Assembly: GCA_016213865.1 (NCBI GenBank)
Contig: JACQZL010000192.1
Coordinates: forward strand, 14,410-43,722
DNA length: 29,313 nt
Direction of reading: 5' to 3'
DNA from: Candidatus Rifleibacteriota bacterium
GTDB taxonomy: Bacteria; UBP17; UBA6191; JACPRK01
Both the position numbers and the translations under genes were made by a program. Below, in pieces: positions 9,130 through 16,679 of the stretch; the stretch's first letter is position 1, and each line of letters starts with the position of its first letter. The notes under the pieces were generated by a model. That model had not been told where the DNA came from and searched no databases. It saw nothing but the letters and a program-made list of their open reading frames with translations.

Positions 9130-10533
9130 CTACCTCAGCCTCGAGAAGACCTTGGGATCGAAGGCCTCGCGGACGGCCTCGCCGATCGTCACCACGGTGT
9201 AGAGGGTCGCGGCCAGGGCCACGGTGGGGATGATGGTGAGGTGTGGATAGAACTTGACGTTTTCGAGCCCCTGCCGGAGGAGCGCTCCCCAGCTCGGCGT
9301 GCCCGGAGGGAGGCCGAATCCCAGGAAGTCGAGCGAGACCAGCGAGCCTATGTAGGCCACGATGCCGAAGGGCGCGAAGGTGACCACGGGGACCAGGGCG
9401 TTGGGCAGGATGTGCCGGGTGATGATGCGCCAGTCCGAGACTCCCGAGCCGATGGCGGCCTGGACGTAGTCCTTGGCCTTCTCGCGGAAGAACTCGGCCC
9501 GCACGTAGTAGGTGATGCCGAGCCAGCTCGTCAGGATGACCATCAGTATCGTCAGCAGCCAGAACGAGGGCTGGACGGCCGAGGCGATGATCATGATGGT
9601 GAACAGGAACGGAATGGAGCCCCAGATCTCGACGAAGCGCTGCGTGACGATGTCGAGCCAGCCGCCGTAGTAGCCCTGGATGCCGCCGATCAGGATTCCG
9701 AAGGCGTACCCCAGGAGCGAGACGACCAGCGCAAAGGCCAGCGAGATCCGGAAACCGTAGAGCAGCAGCGGCACGACATCCCGTCCGGAGAGGTCGGTCC
9801 CGAGCGGGATCCCCTGGGCCAGCGAGGGTCTGTTGGGCGGATTCGACGCCAGATCGTGGCGGAGGTCGCCGGGACCGACGGGGTAGACGGGCATCCAGCA
9901 GCTTGCCCGACTCTGCTCGAAAACCGCGAGGTTCTTCTCCAGGATGGCGATGGTCTCTTCGCTCTTGGCGAACTTCTCCATCTGGCGCTGGTGCCGTTTC
10001 ACCTGGTAGGGCTTGGCATCCGGTCCGGGCGCGGGGTTCTTGGCGAGGAAGGCCGCACGCTCGGCGGCCAGTCCGCTCCGGGTCTTCTCGACCTCCGCCC
10101 TCATCACCGACGGGTCAGCCGCATAGCGGGCAAACTGCCGGTAGTCGACTTCGCTGTCGCCGATCTGTCCGAAGTCGCTCTTCTTGTTGAAGGACGAGAT
10201 GTTCCCGAAGACCCAGATCAGGTCGAGCCACTCGCTGACGGCCGGAAAGGCGGTCTTGCCGTCGTAGCGGATCATCAGGGCCTTGCTGTTCACGGTCAGC
10301 TCGAGGAAGAACGAGGTCACGAAGAGCACTGTGACCACCTGGAAGCACCAGAACCCGCGCCGAATGGCCCTGAACCGGCGCAGCCGCTTTGCGGTCACGG
10401 GCGAAAGCTGGGTCGAATAGCCCAGCAGTCTCAGACCGACCTTGAACAACCAGGGCAGGACGCGAGTCGTCAGAAGGTAGCCCAGGCCCAGGACAATCGC
10501 CAGCTCCAGCAACTTGATGAGGATCTGCATCAT
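9130..10533 (-). CDS. Peptide ABC transporter permease, YejE/OppC type, with large periplasmic insert
   Basis: This 467-residue inner-membrane permease ends in a standard binding-protein-dependent transport domain (about 250-467): GTDLSGRDVVPLLLYGFRIS, about five membrane helices, the EAA-type loop around AKDYVQAAIGSGVSDWRIITRHILPN, and FLGFGLPPGTPSWG. The N-terminus carries a first helix (about 5-30), then RRFRAIRRGFWCFQ and a second helix as in YejE, where RR-GYWSLW-like sequence precedes the signal helix. Between about residues 95 and 245 there is a long soluble segment with a charged, likely coiled-coil region (about 165-225), longer than in usual OppC proteins. Translation starts at ATG 10533. 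It lies 13 bases after the damaged YejB-like gene and six before the ATPase. The frame itself is intact. Confidence 0.88.
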   Translation of the reverse strand: MMQILIKLLELAIVLGLGYLLTTRVLPWLFKVGLRLLGYSTQLSPVTAKRLRRFRAIRRGFWCFQVVTVLFVTSFFLELTVNSKALMIRYDGKTAFPAVSEWLDLIWVFGNISSFNKKSDFGQIGDSEVDYRQFARYAADPSVMRAEVEKTRSGLAAERAAFLAKNPAPGPDAKPYQVKRHQRQMEKFAKSEETIAILEKNLAVFEQSRASCWMPVYPVGPGDLRHDLASNPPNRPSLAQGIPLGTDLSGRDVVPLLLYGFRISLAFALVVSLLGYAFGILIGGIQGYYGGWLDIVTQRFVEIWGSIPFLFTIMIIASAVQPSFWLLTILMVILTSWLGITYYVRAEFFREKAKDYVQAAIGSGVSDWRIITRHILPNALVPVVTFAPFGIVAYIGSLVSLDFLGFGLPPGTPSWGALLRQGLENVKFYPHLTIIPTVALAATLYTVVTIGEAVREAFDPKVFSRLR

Positions 10534-10546
10534 CGGTCACCCCCGT

Positions 10547-11261
10547 TCACTCGAACCGCACCCGCGGATCGACCAGTGCCAGGATGATGTCGGACAGGAT
10601 GTTGCCCGCCAGCCGGATGAGGACCCCGAAGACGAGGATGCCCATCAGAACGGGGTAATCGCGCTCGACGAGGGAGTTGAAGCCCAACAAACCCATGCCC
10701 GGGATGTTGCACGTCTTCTCGATGAGGAAGGAGCCGGCGAAGAGCAGGCCGATGGCGTGGCCGATGCTGACGCAGAGCGGGATCATCGAGTTCCGCAGGG
10801 CGTGGATGAAGATCACGCGCCGCTCGCTGAGTCCCTTGGCGAAGGCCGTGCGCACGTAGTCGGCCCCGAGGTTGTCCAGGAGCGAGTTCTTCATCAGGAT
10901 GGTCATCGTGGCGAAGCCCGACATGATGTAGCCGATGATGGGGATGACCATGTGGTGCGACTCGTCCTTGATGCACCACCAGATCTTGCCGGCCTCCCAC
11001 ATCTCGTTCCAGTTCTCCGTGGAGCTTGTAGTACACCTTGAGCTGATCCAGGGCCTCCTGAGGCAGCTCCAGCTCCCCGGTCGCGGAGGTGGCCAGGTTG
11101 CTCCCGCCCTCCTGCATCTGCATCAGGAGCTGGGTCTTGGCCTGCTCGATGGGGCCGCCGGGCGCCAGCCGCATGATCGCGTAGACCATGAACGTGATGC
11201 AGACGAAGGTCAGCGGTATGAGCAGCATGCGCCGGATGAAGTAGCTGGTCATCCCATGCAC
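10547..11261 (-). pseudogene. YejB/OppB-type permease, internal deletion with frameshift
   Basis: The N-terminal frame starts at GTG 11261 (AAGGAG six bases upstream) and gives a normal permease start: SYFIRRMLLIPLTFVCITFMVYAIMRLAPGGP, then about 45 soluble residues ending near QLKVYYKLHGE. The C-terminal part is in another frame: from about 11014 it reads ENWNEMWEAGKIW, HHMVIPIIGYIMSGFATMTILMKNSLLDNLGADYVRTAFAKGLSERRV (the EAA loop) and ends RDYPVLMG ... LVDPRVRFE, like YejB. Full YejB has about 364 residues. The parts here sum to roughly 235, so about 130 residues holding the first core helices are gone and the frame is lost at the junction near 11015-11025. As it stands no functional permease can be made. 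A collapsed assembly is the main alternative. Confidence 0.8.
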
Positions 11262-11416
11262 GTTGAGCTCCTTGGTTTCATATCGAGGGCCGCGTCCGGA
11301 GACGCTTTTCCGAAGACAGGACAGGAAAGCTTACACGATGAGGCGTTCGAGCGGACAGTCGACGGTGTCGGAGGGGCTGCTCAGTGGCTGAGTGGCCGGG
11401 TCGAGAAGGAGCTCTG

Positions 11417-13396
11417 CTAGCCCCACGGCTTGACGACGACCTCGCCCTGGGGCAGGGGCTGTCCCTTGGAGATCGCCTCCTTGAGCCGGGCCTGGGCATC
11501 CGGATCGAACCACCAGGTCTGGATCATCATCGAGGTCAGCACCTGGTCCGTCTTGTTCAGGTACGTCGCCGGGTAACCGAACTTGTCCCAGAAGAGGAAG
11601 CGCTTGTAGTCCGCGTGCCAGCCCAGGGCGTAGGGATGCTCGTTGAAGAGGATCTGGTCGACCTCGCGGATGAGCTTCTTCTGCTCGGCGCGGTCGAAGA
11701 TGACGTTGTACCTGGCGCACAGCTCGTCGAGCCTCGCATTCTTGAAGCCCACGATGTTGTTGTTGGCGAGCTTGTCGGCCAGGTCCGAGCGCCAGGAGGT
11801 CTCGGGGTTCGGGAAGAGCAACGCCCCCCAGGCCTGGAAGTGGACCTTGAACTGCCGGTCGGAGATCTTCTTGATCAACGTCGTGGCGTCGATGAGCTTG
11901 AGGTCGAACTTGATGCCCGCGTCCTCGTAGTCCTCCTTGACGACGAGCCAGATGCGCTCCCAGCTCTGGGACGCGTAGTGGAGCGTCACCTCCAGACGCT
12001 TGCCGTCCGGGCCCAGGAGGTACCCCTCTGCATCCCGCGTCTTGTACCCGGCCTCGGCCAGGAGCTGCTCGGCCCGGTCGGGGTCGAACTCCATGACGGG
12101 GTTCTGAGACCCGGCACCCCAGTCGCTCCCCGGGAAGTACGAGTTCTAGAACGAGTACTCCTTGTAGAAGAGCTTCTCCATCAGGCGCTCGCGGTTGAAG
12201 AGATGGACGAAGGCGAGCCGCACGCGCTTGTCGTCGAACGGCTTCTCGCGCATGTTGAAAGCAAGACCGGAGTAGCCTTCCGGGGCCTTGGTGTGGACCT
12301 TGCGCTTCTTGATCCAGCCCTTCTGGATGAGCTCTTCCTTGGGGAGCTCCTCGACCCACTGCTGGGCACGCGCGACATAGAAGTGGTCCAGTTCGTCCTT
12401 CTTGAACATCTCGTACTCGAGCTCCTGCTCGCGCACGACCTTGTACTTGATGCGGTGGAAGTTGAAGCAGTGCTTGGCCCAGCGCTCGTTCTCGGCCCAC
12501 CAGTCGTGGCGGCGCGTCAGGGTGAGCGTCTCCCCCTTCTCGAGGTCTCCCGGTTTCATTCTGTAGGGCCCCGATCCGGTCATGAACTTCCAGTTGTAGT
12601 CCTCCAGGTACTGCTTGCCGGTGATGAGGAGCTCCTTGGCCGGATGAATGAACATGCTCTGGCCGAAATAGAGGAACAGGCGCCAGTTGAGCTCCTTCGT
12701 CACGACCCGGATCGTGTACTTGTCGAGGATCTCCGGCTCGTGGAAGCCCTCGCGGAAGGTCATGGTGATCATCGGGTCCTTACGGTCGTCCTGGGTGCGG
12801 TGCCAGAAGCTGGCGTAGACGTCGCCGGCGGTCACCTCCGAGCCGTCGGCAAAGCGGGCCCTCTCGTCGATCCGGAAAGTGAAGATCTGGCGCTGGTTCT
12901 TCTGGTCCGTCTCGATCTTCCAGTGCGAGGCCAGGCGGGGAAGGAACTCCAGGGTCTCCGGATGGAGTTGGACCAGCGTCTCGAACATCAGCTCGTGGAG
13001 CTGCGTCGTCTGCTGGAGGTTGGAGTTCGGACCCTCGGTGCGCAGGGTCGGAGGGTAGGACTGCCAGATGACCACGAACGGCTTGTCCTTCACGACCCGC
13101 TTGGCCCGCGGGTCCCCGAGCAACGCGAAGTCCTCGGTCCGCGTCCAGCCCTTGGGATCGAAGGGCCTGGGCGGAGGCAGGACGATCGTCGGAATCGAGG
13201 CCGGCGTCGTGGCGGCGCTCGAATCGGAGGAATCGACGCCGCCGCCCGCGGCCTGGGCGCCTCCAGGCAGTCGCGCGGGCTGGCCGCAGCACCCGGCAAG
13301 CAGCAGGCCGGCCAACAAGACGACGGGGAGAAGAAGCCAGCCAGCCAGAGTGCTTCGGGGCTGTCTCGTGCCACGGGACCGTTTGCTGAACACCAT
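11417..13396 (-). pseudogene. YejA-like peptide-binding lipoprotein with in-frame amber codon
   Basis: A solute-binding protein family 5 gene of 659 codons before its terminal TAG (11417-11419). It is broken only by TAG at 12146-12148 (codon 417), and the frame is the same on both sides. The start at ATG 13396 has GGGAGG upstream. Residues 18-36 are a lipoprotein signal ending LLLAGC with lipid-bearing Cys36. The body has SYPPTLRTEGPNSN, the ASHW and FRIDERARFADG strands and LAFNMREKPFDDKRVRLAFVHLFNRE. The part after the stop continues the family normally (NSYFPGSDW, FDPDRAEQLLAEAGY). It would capture peptides for the permeases just downstream. Readthrough or suppression cannot be excluded, but TAG ends several other genes here, including this one. 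Confidence 0.82.
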
Positions 13397-13475
13397 CTGG
13401 GCCTCCCGGATGCCGGGCCGCCGGCGTGGGACTCCGGCCTGCCCGAGCGTTCCTGTCGGTTCGCTTGAAGACCCC

Positions 13476-13481
13476 ATTGTA
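13476..13481 (-). promoter_or_regulatory. Possible -10 of the peptide transporter operon
   Basis: TACAAT on the minus strand lies about 80 bases ahead of the binding-protein start, inside the 170-base divergent gap to the moeZ-like gene. No convincing -35 or extended -10 TG accompanies it, so this is weak. Confidence 0.25.
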
Positions 13482-13566
13482 CCGGGTCCCGGGTCCGGGC
13501 GATACGCCGGCGGGCGAGGGTACTCTTTCGTGCGGCTCCGCCTCACGTCCGAGCGCCGCGACCTCC

Positions 13567-14703
13567 ATGAGCCTCTCCAACGACGAGATCCTCCGGTACA
13601 GCCGCCACCTCCTGATGCCGGAAGTCGGCCGAAGGGGGCAGGAGAGGCTGAAGGCGGCCCGCGTGCTGCTCATCGGCGCGGGCGGCCTGGGGGCCCCGCT
13701 GGGCCTCTATCTCGCCGCGGCCGGCGTCGGCACATTGGGTCTGGTCGATAACGACCGCGTCGAGCTCACGAACCTGCAGCGACAGGTGCTCTACGGACAG
13801 GAAGACGTCGGCCGCCGGAAGCTCGAGGCCGCGGCACGACGGTTGCGCTCTCTCAATCCGGCTGTCGCCCTCGACCTCCACGAGCTGCGCCTCACCGCGG
13901 CCAACGCCCTCGAGCTCGCGCGCGACTACGACGTCCTCGTGGACGGCACCGACAACTTCCCGACGCGCTATCTCGTCAACGACGTCTGCGTGCTCCTCGG
14001 CAAGCCGAACGTCCATGGGAGCGTCTTCCGGTTCGAAGGCCAGGCCTCGGTCTTCGACGCCCGGAGAGGGCCGTGCTACCGCTGCCTGTACCCCGAGCCC
14101 CCCGCGCCGGACCTGGTCCCGAGCTGTGCCGAGGCGGGCGTCTTCGGCATCCTGCCCGGGCTGGTCGGACTGCTCTTGGCCACCGAGACGATCAAGCTCA
14201 TCCTGGAGCGGGGCGAGCCGCTCATCGGACGGCTGCTCCTGATCGACGCGCTCGCCATGAAGTTCCGTGAGCTGACGCTGGAGAAGGACCCGAGCTGCCC
14301 CGTCTGCGGGACTCGGCCGACCATCGACCGCCTCATCGACTACGAGGCGTTCTGCGGTACGACGCCGCTCGCAGGTCCGGCCCCCCGCCGCCAGCTCACG
14401 GCCCCGGAGTTGAAAGCGGTCCTGGAGCGCTGCGACAGCGTGCGACTGCTGGACGTGCGCGAGCCGCACGAGTTCGAGATCTGCCGGATTGCAGGCGCCG
14501 AGTCGATACCGCTCACGACGCTAAAGGGCCGACTCGCGTCGCTCGACCCGGCCCAGGAGTGGGTCGTCTACTGCCATCACGGCGTGCGCAGCCGGACCGC
14601 GATCGAGCTCCTGGAGCACGCCGGGTTCCAGCGAGTCAGTCATCTCACCGGAGGCATTGACGCCTGGTCTCGGCTGGTTGACCCGAGCGTCCCGCGGTAC
14701 TGA
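13567..14703 (+). CDS. moeZ: MoeZ-like E1 adenylyltransferase with rhodanese domain
   Basis: This 378-residue protein activates a ThiS/MoaD-type carrier by adenylating its C-terminal Gly-Gly, then provides sulfur through a rhodanese domain. The E1 part (about 1-255) has YSRHLLMPEVG, nucleotide loop GAGGLG (37-42), DNDRVELTNLQRQVLY, DGTDNFPTRYLVND, zinc ligands CYRC (170 and 173) with CPVC (244 and 247), and the likely catalytic Cys187 (PSCAEAGV). The rhodanese part (about 275-378) has LLDVREPHEFEICRI and active-site loop CHHGVRSRT with Cys336. ATG 13567 begins where the family begins; no strong ribosome site is visible. It converges with a MoaD/ThiS gene nine bases past its stop, the obvious partner. 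The pathway (molybdopterin, thiamine, cysteine or thioamide) is not resolved. Confidence 0.92.
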   Translation: MSLSNDEILRYSRHLLMPEVGRRGQERLKAARVLLIGAGGLGAPLGLYLAAAGVGTLGLVDNDRVELTNLQRQVLYGQEDVGRRKLEAAARRLRSLNPAVALDLHELRLTAANALELARDYDVLVDGTDNFPTRYLVNDVCVLLGKPNVHGSVFRFEGQASVFDARRGPCYRCLYPEPPAPDLVPSCAEAGVFGILPGLVGLLLATETIKLILERGEPLIGRLLLIDALAMKFRELTLEKDPSCPVCGTRPTIDRLIDYEAFCGTTPLAGPAPRRQLTAPELKAVLERCDSVRLLDVREPHEFEICRIAGAESIPLTTLKGRLASLDPAQEWVVYCHHGVRSRTAIELLEHAGFQRVSHLTGGIDAWSRLVDPSVPRY

Positions 14704-14712
14704 GCGAGTTCT

Positions 14713-14973
14713 TCATCCCCCGCTCAGGGCGCAGATGATGGTGAAGTCGTCGCCCGGTCCGAGCGGGTGGGCCAGGTCGAACACCTGGCGGGCGTTGACG
14801 AAGAACCTGATGTGGGTGCGGACCCGGTCCTGCTCGTCGACGACGCGGAAGCGGATTCCCGGAAACCGGCGATCCAGCTCGGAGAGCAACTCGGCCACGC
14901 TCGAGCCCGCGGCGTCCAACTCCGCGGCACCCCTGGTGTACGAGCGAAGCGGGCCCGGCACATGCACCTTCAT
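14713..14973 (-). CDS. MoaD/ThiS family sulfur carrier protein
   Basis: A small ubiquitin-like carrier of 86 residues ending in Gly-Gly (ICALSGG), the site that becomes a thiocarboxylate after activation. It starts MKVHVPGPLRSYT, has a VAELLSELDRRFPGIRFRV helix and strand, and the late VNARQ / HPLGPGDDFTIICALSGG block typical of MoaD/ThiS. ATG 14973 overlaps the stop of the preceding Asp-box gene as ATGA, so its translation is coupled to that gene, and GGGAGAA lies upstream. The E1/rhodanese partner is the convergent gene. Cysteine-biosynthetic CysO-like or molybdopterin use are both possible. Confidence 0.87.
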   Translation of the reverse strand: MKVHVPGPLRSYTRGAAELDAAGSSVAELLSELDRRFPGIRFRVVDEQDRVRTHIRFFVNARQVFDLAHPLGPGDDFTIICALSGG

Positions 14974-16160
14974 CCGCCGACTTCTCCCGTTGTCACCGAG
15001 TAGATCTCCGGAAGGTGGGTCGTGAGACAGGACCAGGTGTCGCCCTCGTTGCGGCTGGCCCAGACCTCGCCGCCTGTCGTGCCGAAGTAGAGGCCCAGCG
15101 GTTTCGCGGTATCGCACGCCATCGCCTGCCGCTTCACGGTGAACCAGGCCTGCTCGGCAGGGAGGCCCTTGTCCTGACGCTGCCAGCGCTTGCCTCCGTC
15201 GGTCGTGCGGTAGACCGCCGGTTTGCCGCCCACGCTGGTGCGGGGCCAGACGCTGGTGCCGTCCATCGGGAAGACCCAGACCGTGTCCGGATCGCGCGGG
15301 TGCGCCACGATCGGAAAGCCGATGTCGCCTATCTCCCTGGGCATGGACTTGCCGATCCGCTTCCACGTGTCGGACGGCCGGTCGAGCCGATAGATGCCGC
15401 AGTGGTTCTGCATGTAGAGCCGATCCGGATCGGCCGGGTGCAGGGTCACGAGGTGCGGGTCGTGGCCGACGAACTCGTTCGGGTCGGTACCGGGCTCCGG
15501 CGGGAAGACCACGTCACAGCCGCGGTTCAGCGGCTTCCAGGTGGCGCCCTGGTCGAGGCTCTCGAAGAACCCGCCACCCGAGAGGCCGAGGTACATGTGG
15601 CGCCTGTCGCGCGGGTCGATGAGCACCGAGTGCAGCTTCCCTCCGTCGGGCGTCTGGTCCTGCGAGGTGCCGACCCATGCCGGCCGGGCGTCGTTCTCGT
15701 TGAATCCAGGGACTCCGACCCACGTCTTCCCGCCGTCCTCCGAGCGGAACAGGCCCTGGGGCGACGTGCCGGCGTACCAGACGCCCTTCTCGGACGCATG
15801 GCCCGGCGTCAGCCAGAAGGTGTGGTCCACCACGCGGCCCTGCTCGGGCGGGTCGGCCTTGGCAAAAGCCGGTGGACGCGAGGCCTCCTTCCAGGTCCGG
15901 CCGAGGTTGGTGGAGCTGTAGAGGGTCGGGCCGAGATGACCGGTCCGCGCCGCTGCCAGAAGGGTGCGGCCGTCCCGCGGGTCGAGCACGACGTGATGGA
16001 GGATCGCGCCCAGGAAGTGTGGCCCTTCCAGCACCCACTTCCTGCGGGCGCCGTCCGGGCGAAGGAACCAGAGCCCCTTGCGAGTGCCCACGAAGACCAC
16101 GAGCCCGGTCGCCAACCTGCGGCCTGACCCATTCGAGCTGCGCTTCTCGGCGACGGCCAT
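14970..16160 (-). CDS. Asp-box (BNR) beta-propeller protein, sialidase/VPS10-like fold
   Basis: A 396-residue cytosolic protein with no signal peptide. Five Asp-box motifs of the S-x-[DN]-x-G-x-x-W kind sit near residues 83-91 (STNLGRTW), 140-147 (SEDGGKTW), 201-208 (SLDQGATW), 319-326 (TTDGGKRW) and 370-377 (SRNEGDTW). They mark the blades of a beta-propeller as in sialidases and VPS10 domains. The arginine triad of true sialidases is not evident to me, so hydrolase activity is not claimed. ATG 16160 has AAGGAGG upstream. The stop overlaps the MoaD/ThiS start by ATGA, so both come from one message. This pairing with a sulfur carrier recurs in environmental genomes, to my recollection, but the joint function is unknown. 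Confidence 0.85.
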   Translation of the reverse strand: MAVAEKRSSNGSGRRLATGLVVFVGTRKGLWFLRPDGARRKWVLEGPHFLGAILHHVVLDPRDGRTLLAAARTGHLGPTLYSSTNLGRTWKEASRPPAFAKADPPEQGRVVDHTFWLTPGHASEKGVWYAGTSPQGLFRSEDGGKTWVGVPGFNENDARPAWVGTSQDQTPDGGKLHSVLIDPRDRRHMYLGLSGGGFFESLDQGATWKPLNRGCDVVFPPEPGTDPNEFVGHDPHLVTLHPADPDRLYMQNHCGIYRLDRPSDTWKRIGKSMPREIGDIGFPIVAHPRDPDTVWVFPMDGTSVWPRTSVGGKPAVYRTTDGGKRWQRQDKGLPAEQAWFTVKRQAMACDTAKPLGLYFGTTGGEVWASRNEGDTWSCLTTHLPEIYSVTTGEVGG

Positions 16161-16265
16161 CGGCGTCCTCCTTCGAGAGTTCGAGATGCTGGGAGAGCCA
16201 TTTCCTGCTGGGGAATCGACCCCGGCGCGATCGAACGGTACGGCGCCGCGGGAGCGATCGCCCGG

Positions 16266-16626
16266 GGGTGCGCTCGCAGCTCATGGGGATCCTGGGGTCC
16301 GTTCGTGCTACTATGGCGGTACCCCGCCAACAAGACTGCATGGCGGAGTCTTCCCCCTCCGTTCGTCCTGAGGAGCGCTCCGCAGGAGCTGACCAGAGCT
16401 CCTCAGTGTCAGGAGCGCGTCTCGAAGGACGGACGGAGGGGGCCGCCATACGGTCTGAGCCGGAGGCGAGCTTGCGAGCCTCCGAGTCGAAGCACGGCTC
16501 GCAGAGCCAGTTCTCCCGCCCCTTCGACGAACTCAGGACATGCCTTCGACTCGCCTCGCTACGCTCGGCGGCTCAGGGCGAACGGAACGAGGGAATGCAG
16601 TTCCCCGTGTTCCGCGAGCGCACCCA
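16266..16626. repeat. Compound inverted-repeat element, second copy at the right window edge
   Basis: The left edge GGGTGCGCTCGC recurs inverted at 16614-16625 (GCGAGCGCACCC), so the unit of about 360 bases has terminal inverted repeats of about 12 bases. Inside, CCCTCCGTTCGTCCT at 16355-16369 pairs with AGGACGGACGGAGGG at 16426-16440 with one mismatch. Further CTTCGACTC, GCTCAGG and GCGAACGGA words follow at 16530-16590. The leftmost 22 bases (16266-16287) recur exactly at 29216-29237. No coding capacity is seen, so it may be a non-autonomous, MITE-like element. Confidence 0.6.
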
Positions 16627-16661
16627 TCGCCCAGGGCCCGCGCTCCTCACGGACTGCCTGC

Positions 16662-16670
16662 TGATATCAT
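16662..16670 (+). promoter_or_regulatory. Extended -10 element directly before the kinase (leaderless candidate)
   Basis: TGA followed at once by TATCAT forms an extended -10. The predicted transcription start (about 16677) is three bases before the ATG, and no ribosome binding site exists, so the message may be leaderless. No clear -35. Confidence 0.4.
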
Positions 16671-16679
16671 CTGGCGGCG

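Larger units (their letters stand above)
16161..16679. other. Long intergenic region filled by a complex repeat
   Basis: This 519-base divergent gap lies between the Asp-box gene (minus) and the kinase (plus). No gene is supported. Most of it is the repeat described at 16266-16626. Immediately before the kinase is a candidate extended -10 promoter. Promoter elements for the Asp-box gene are not obvious. Confidence 0.5.

Noticed and set aside
8026..10587. Very long plus-strand open frame (more than 850 codons) opposite the ATPase and permease genes
   Set aside because: It is the mirror of high-GC codons on the minus strand; the protein is low-complexity, rich in Asp, His, Arg and Val, with no family signature, whereas the minus-strand frames show complete ABC motifs.
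12146..12148. Pyrrolysine or general amber recoding
   Set aside because: TAG ends at least three other frames in the window including this gene, and nothing suggests pyl genes or a suppressor tRNA here. Left as a nonsense mutation or error.
11384..13468. Plus-strand open frame of about 690 codons opposite the binding-protein gene
   Set aside because: Same mirror effect; the composition is Leu/Val/Glu-rich without domains. The minus strand reads a family 5 binding protein.
14970..16160. True sialidase
   Set aside because: Asp boxes alone mark the propeller fold; the catalytic arginine triad, Tyr/Glu pair and a secretion signal are not evident.
16266..16626. Insertion sequence
   Set aside because: Terminal inverted repeats exist but there is no transposase frame and no clear target duplication at this resolution, so it is listed only as a repeat.
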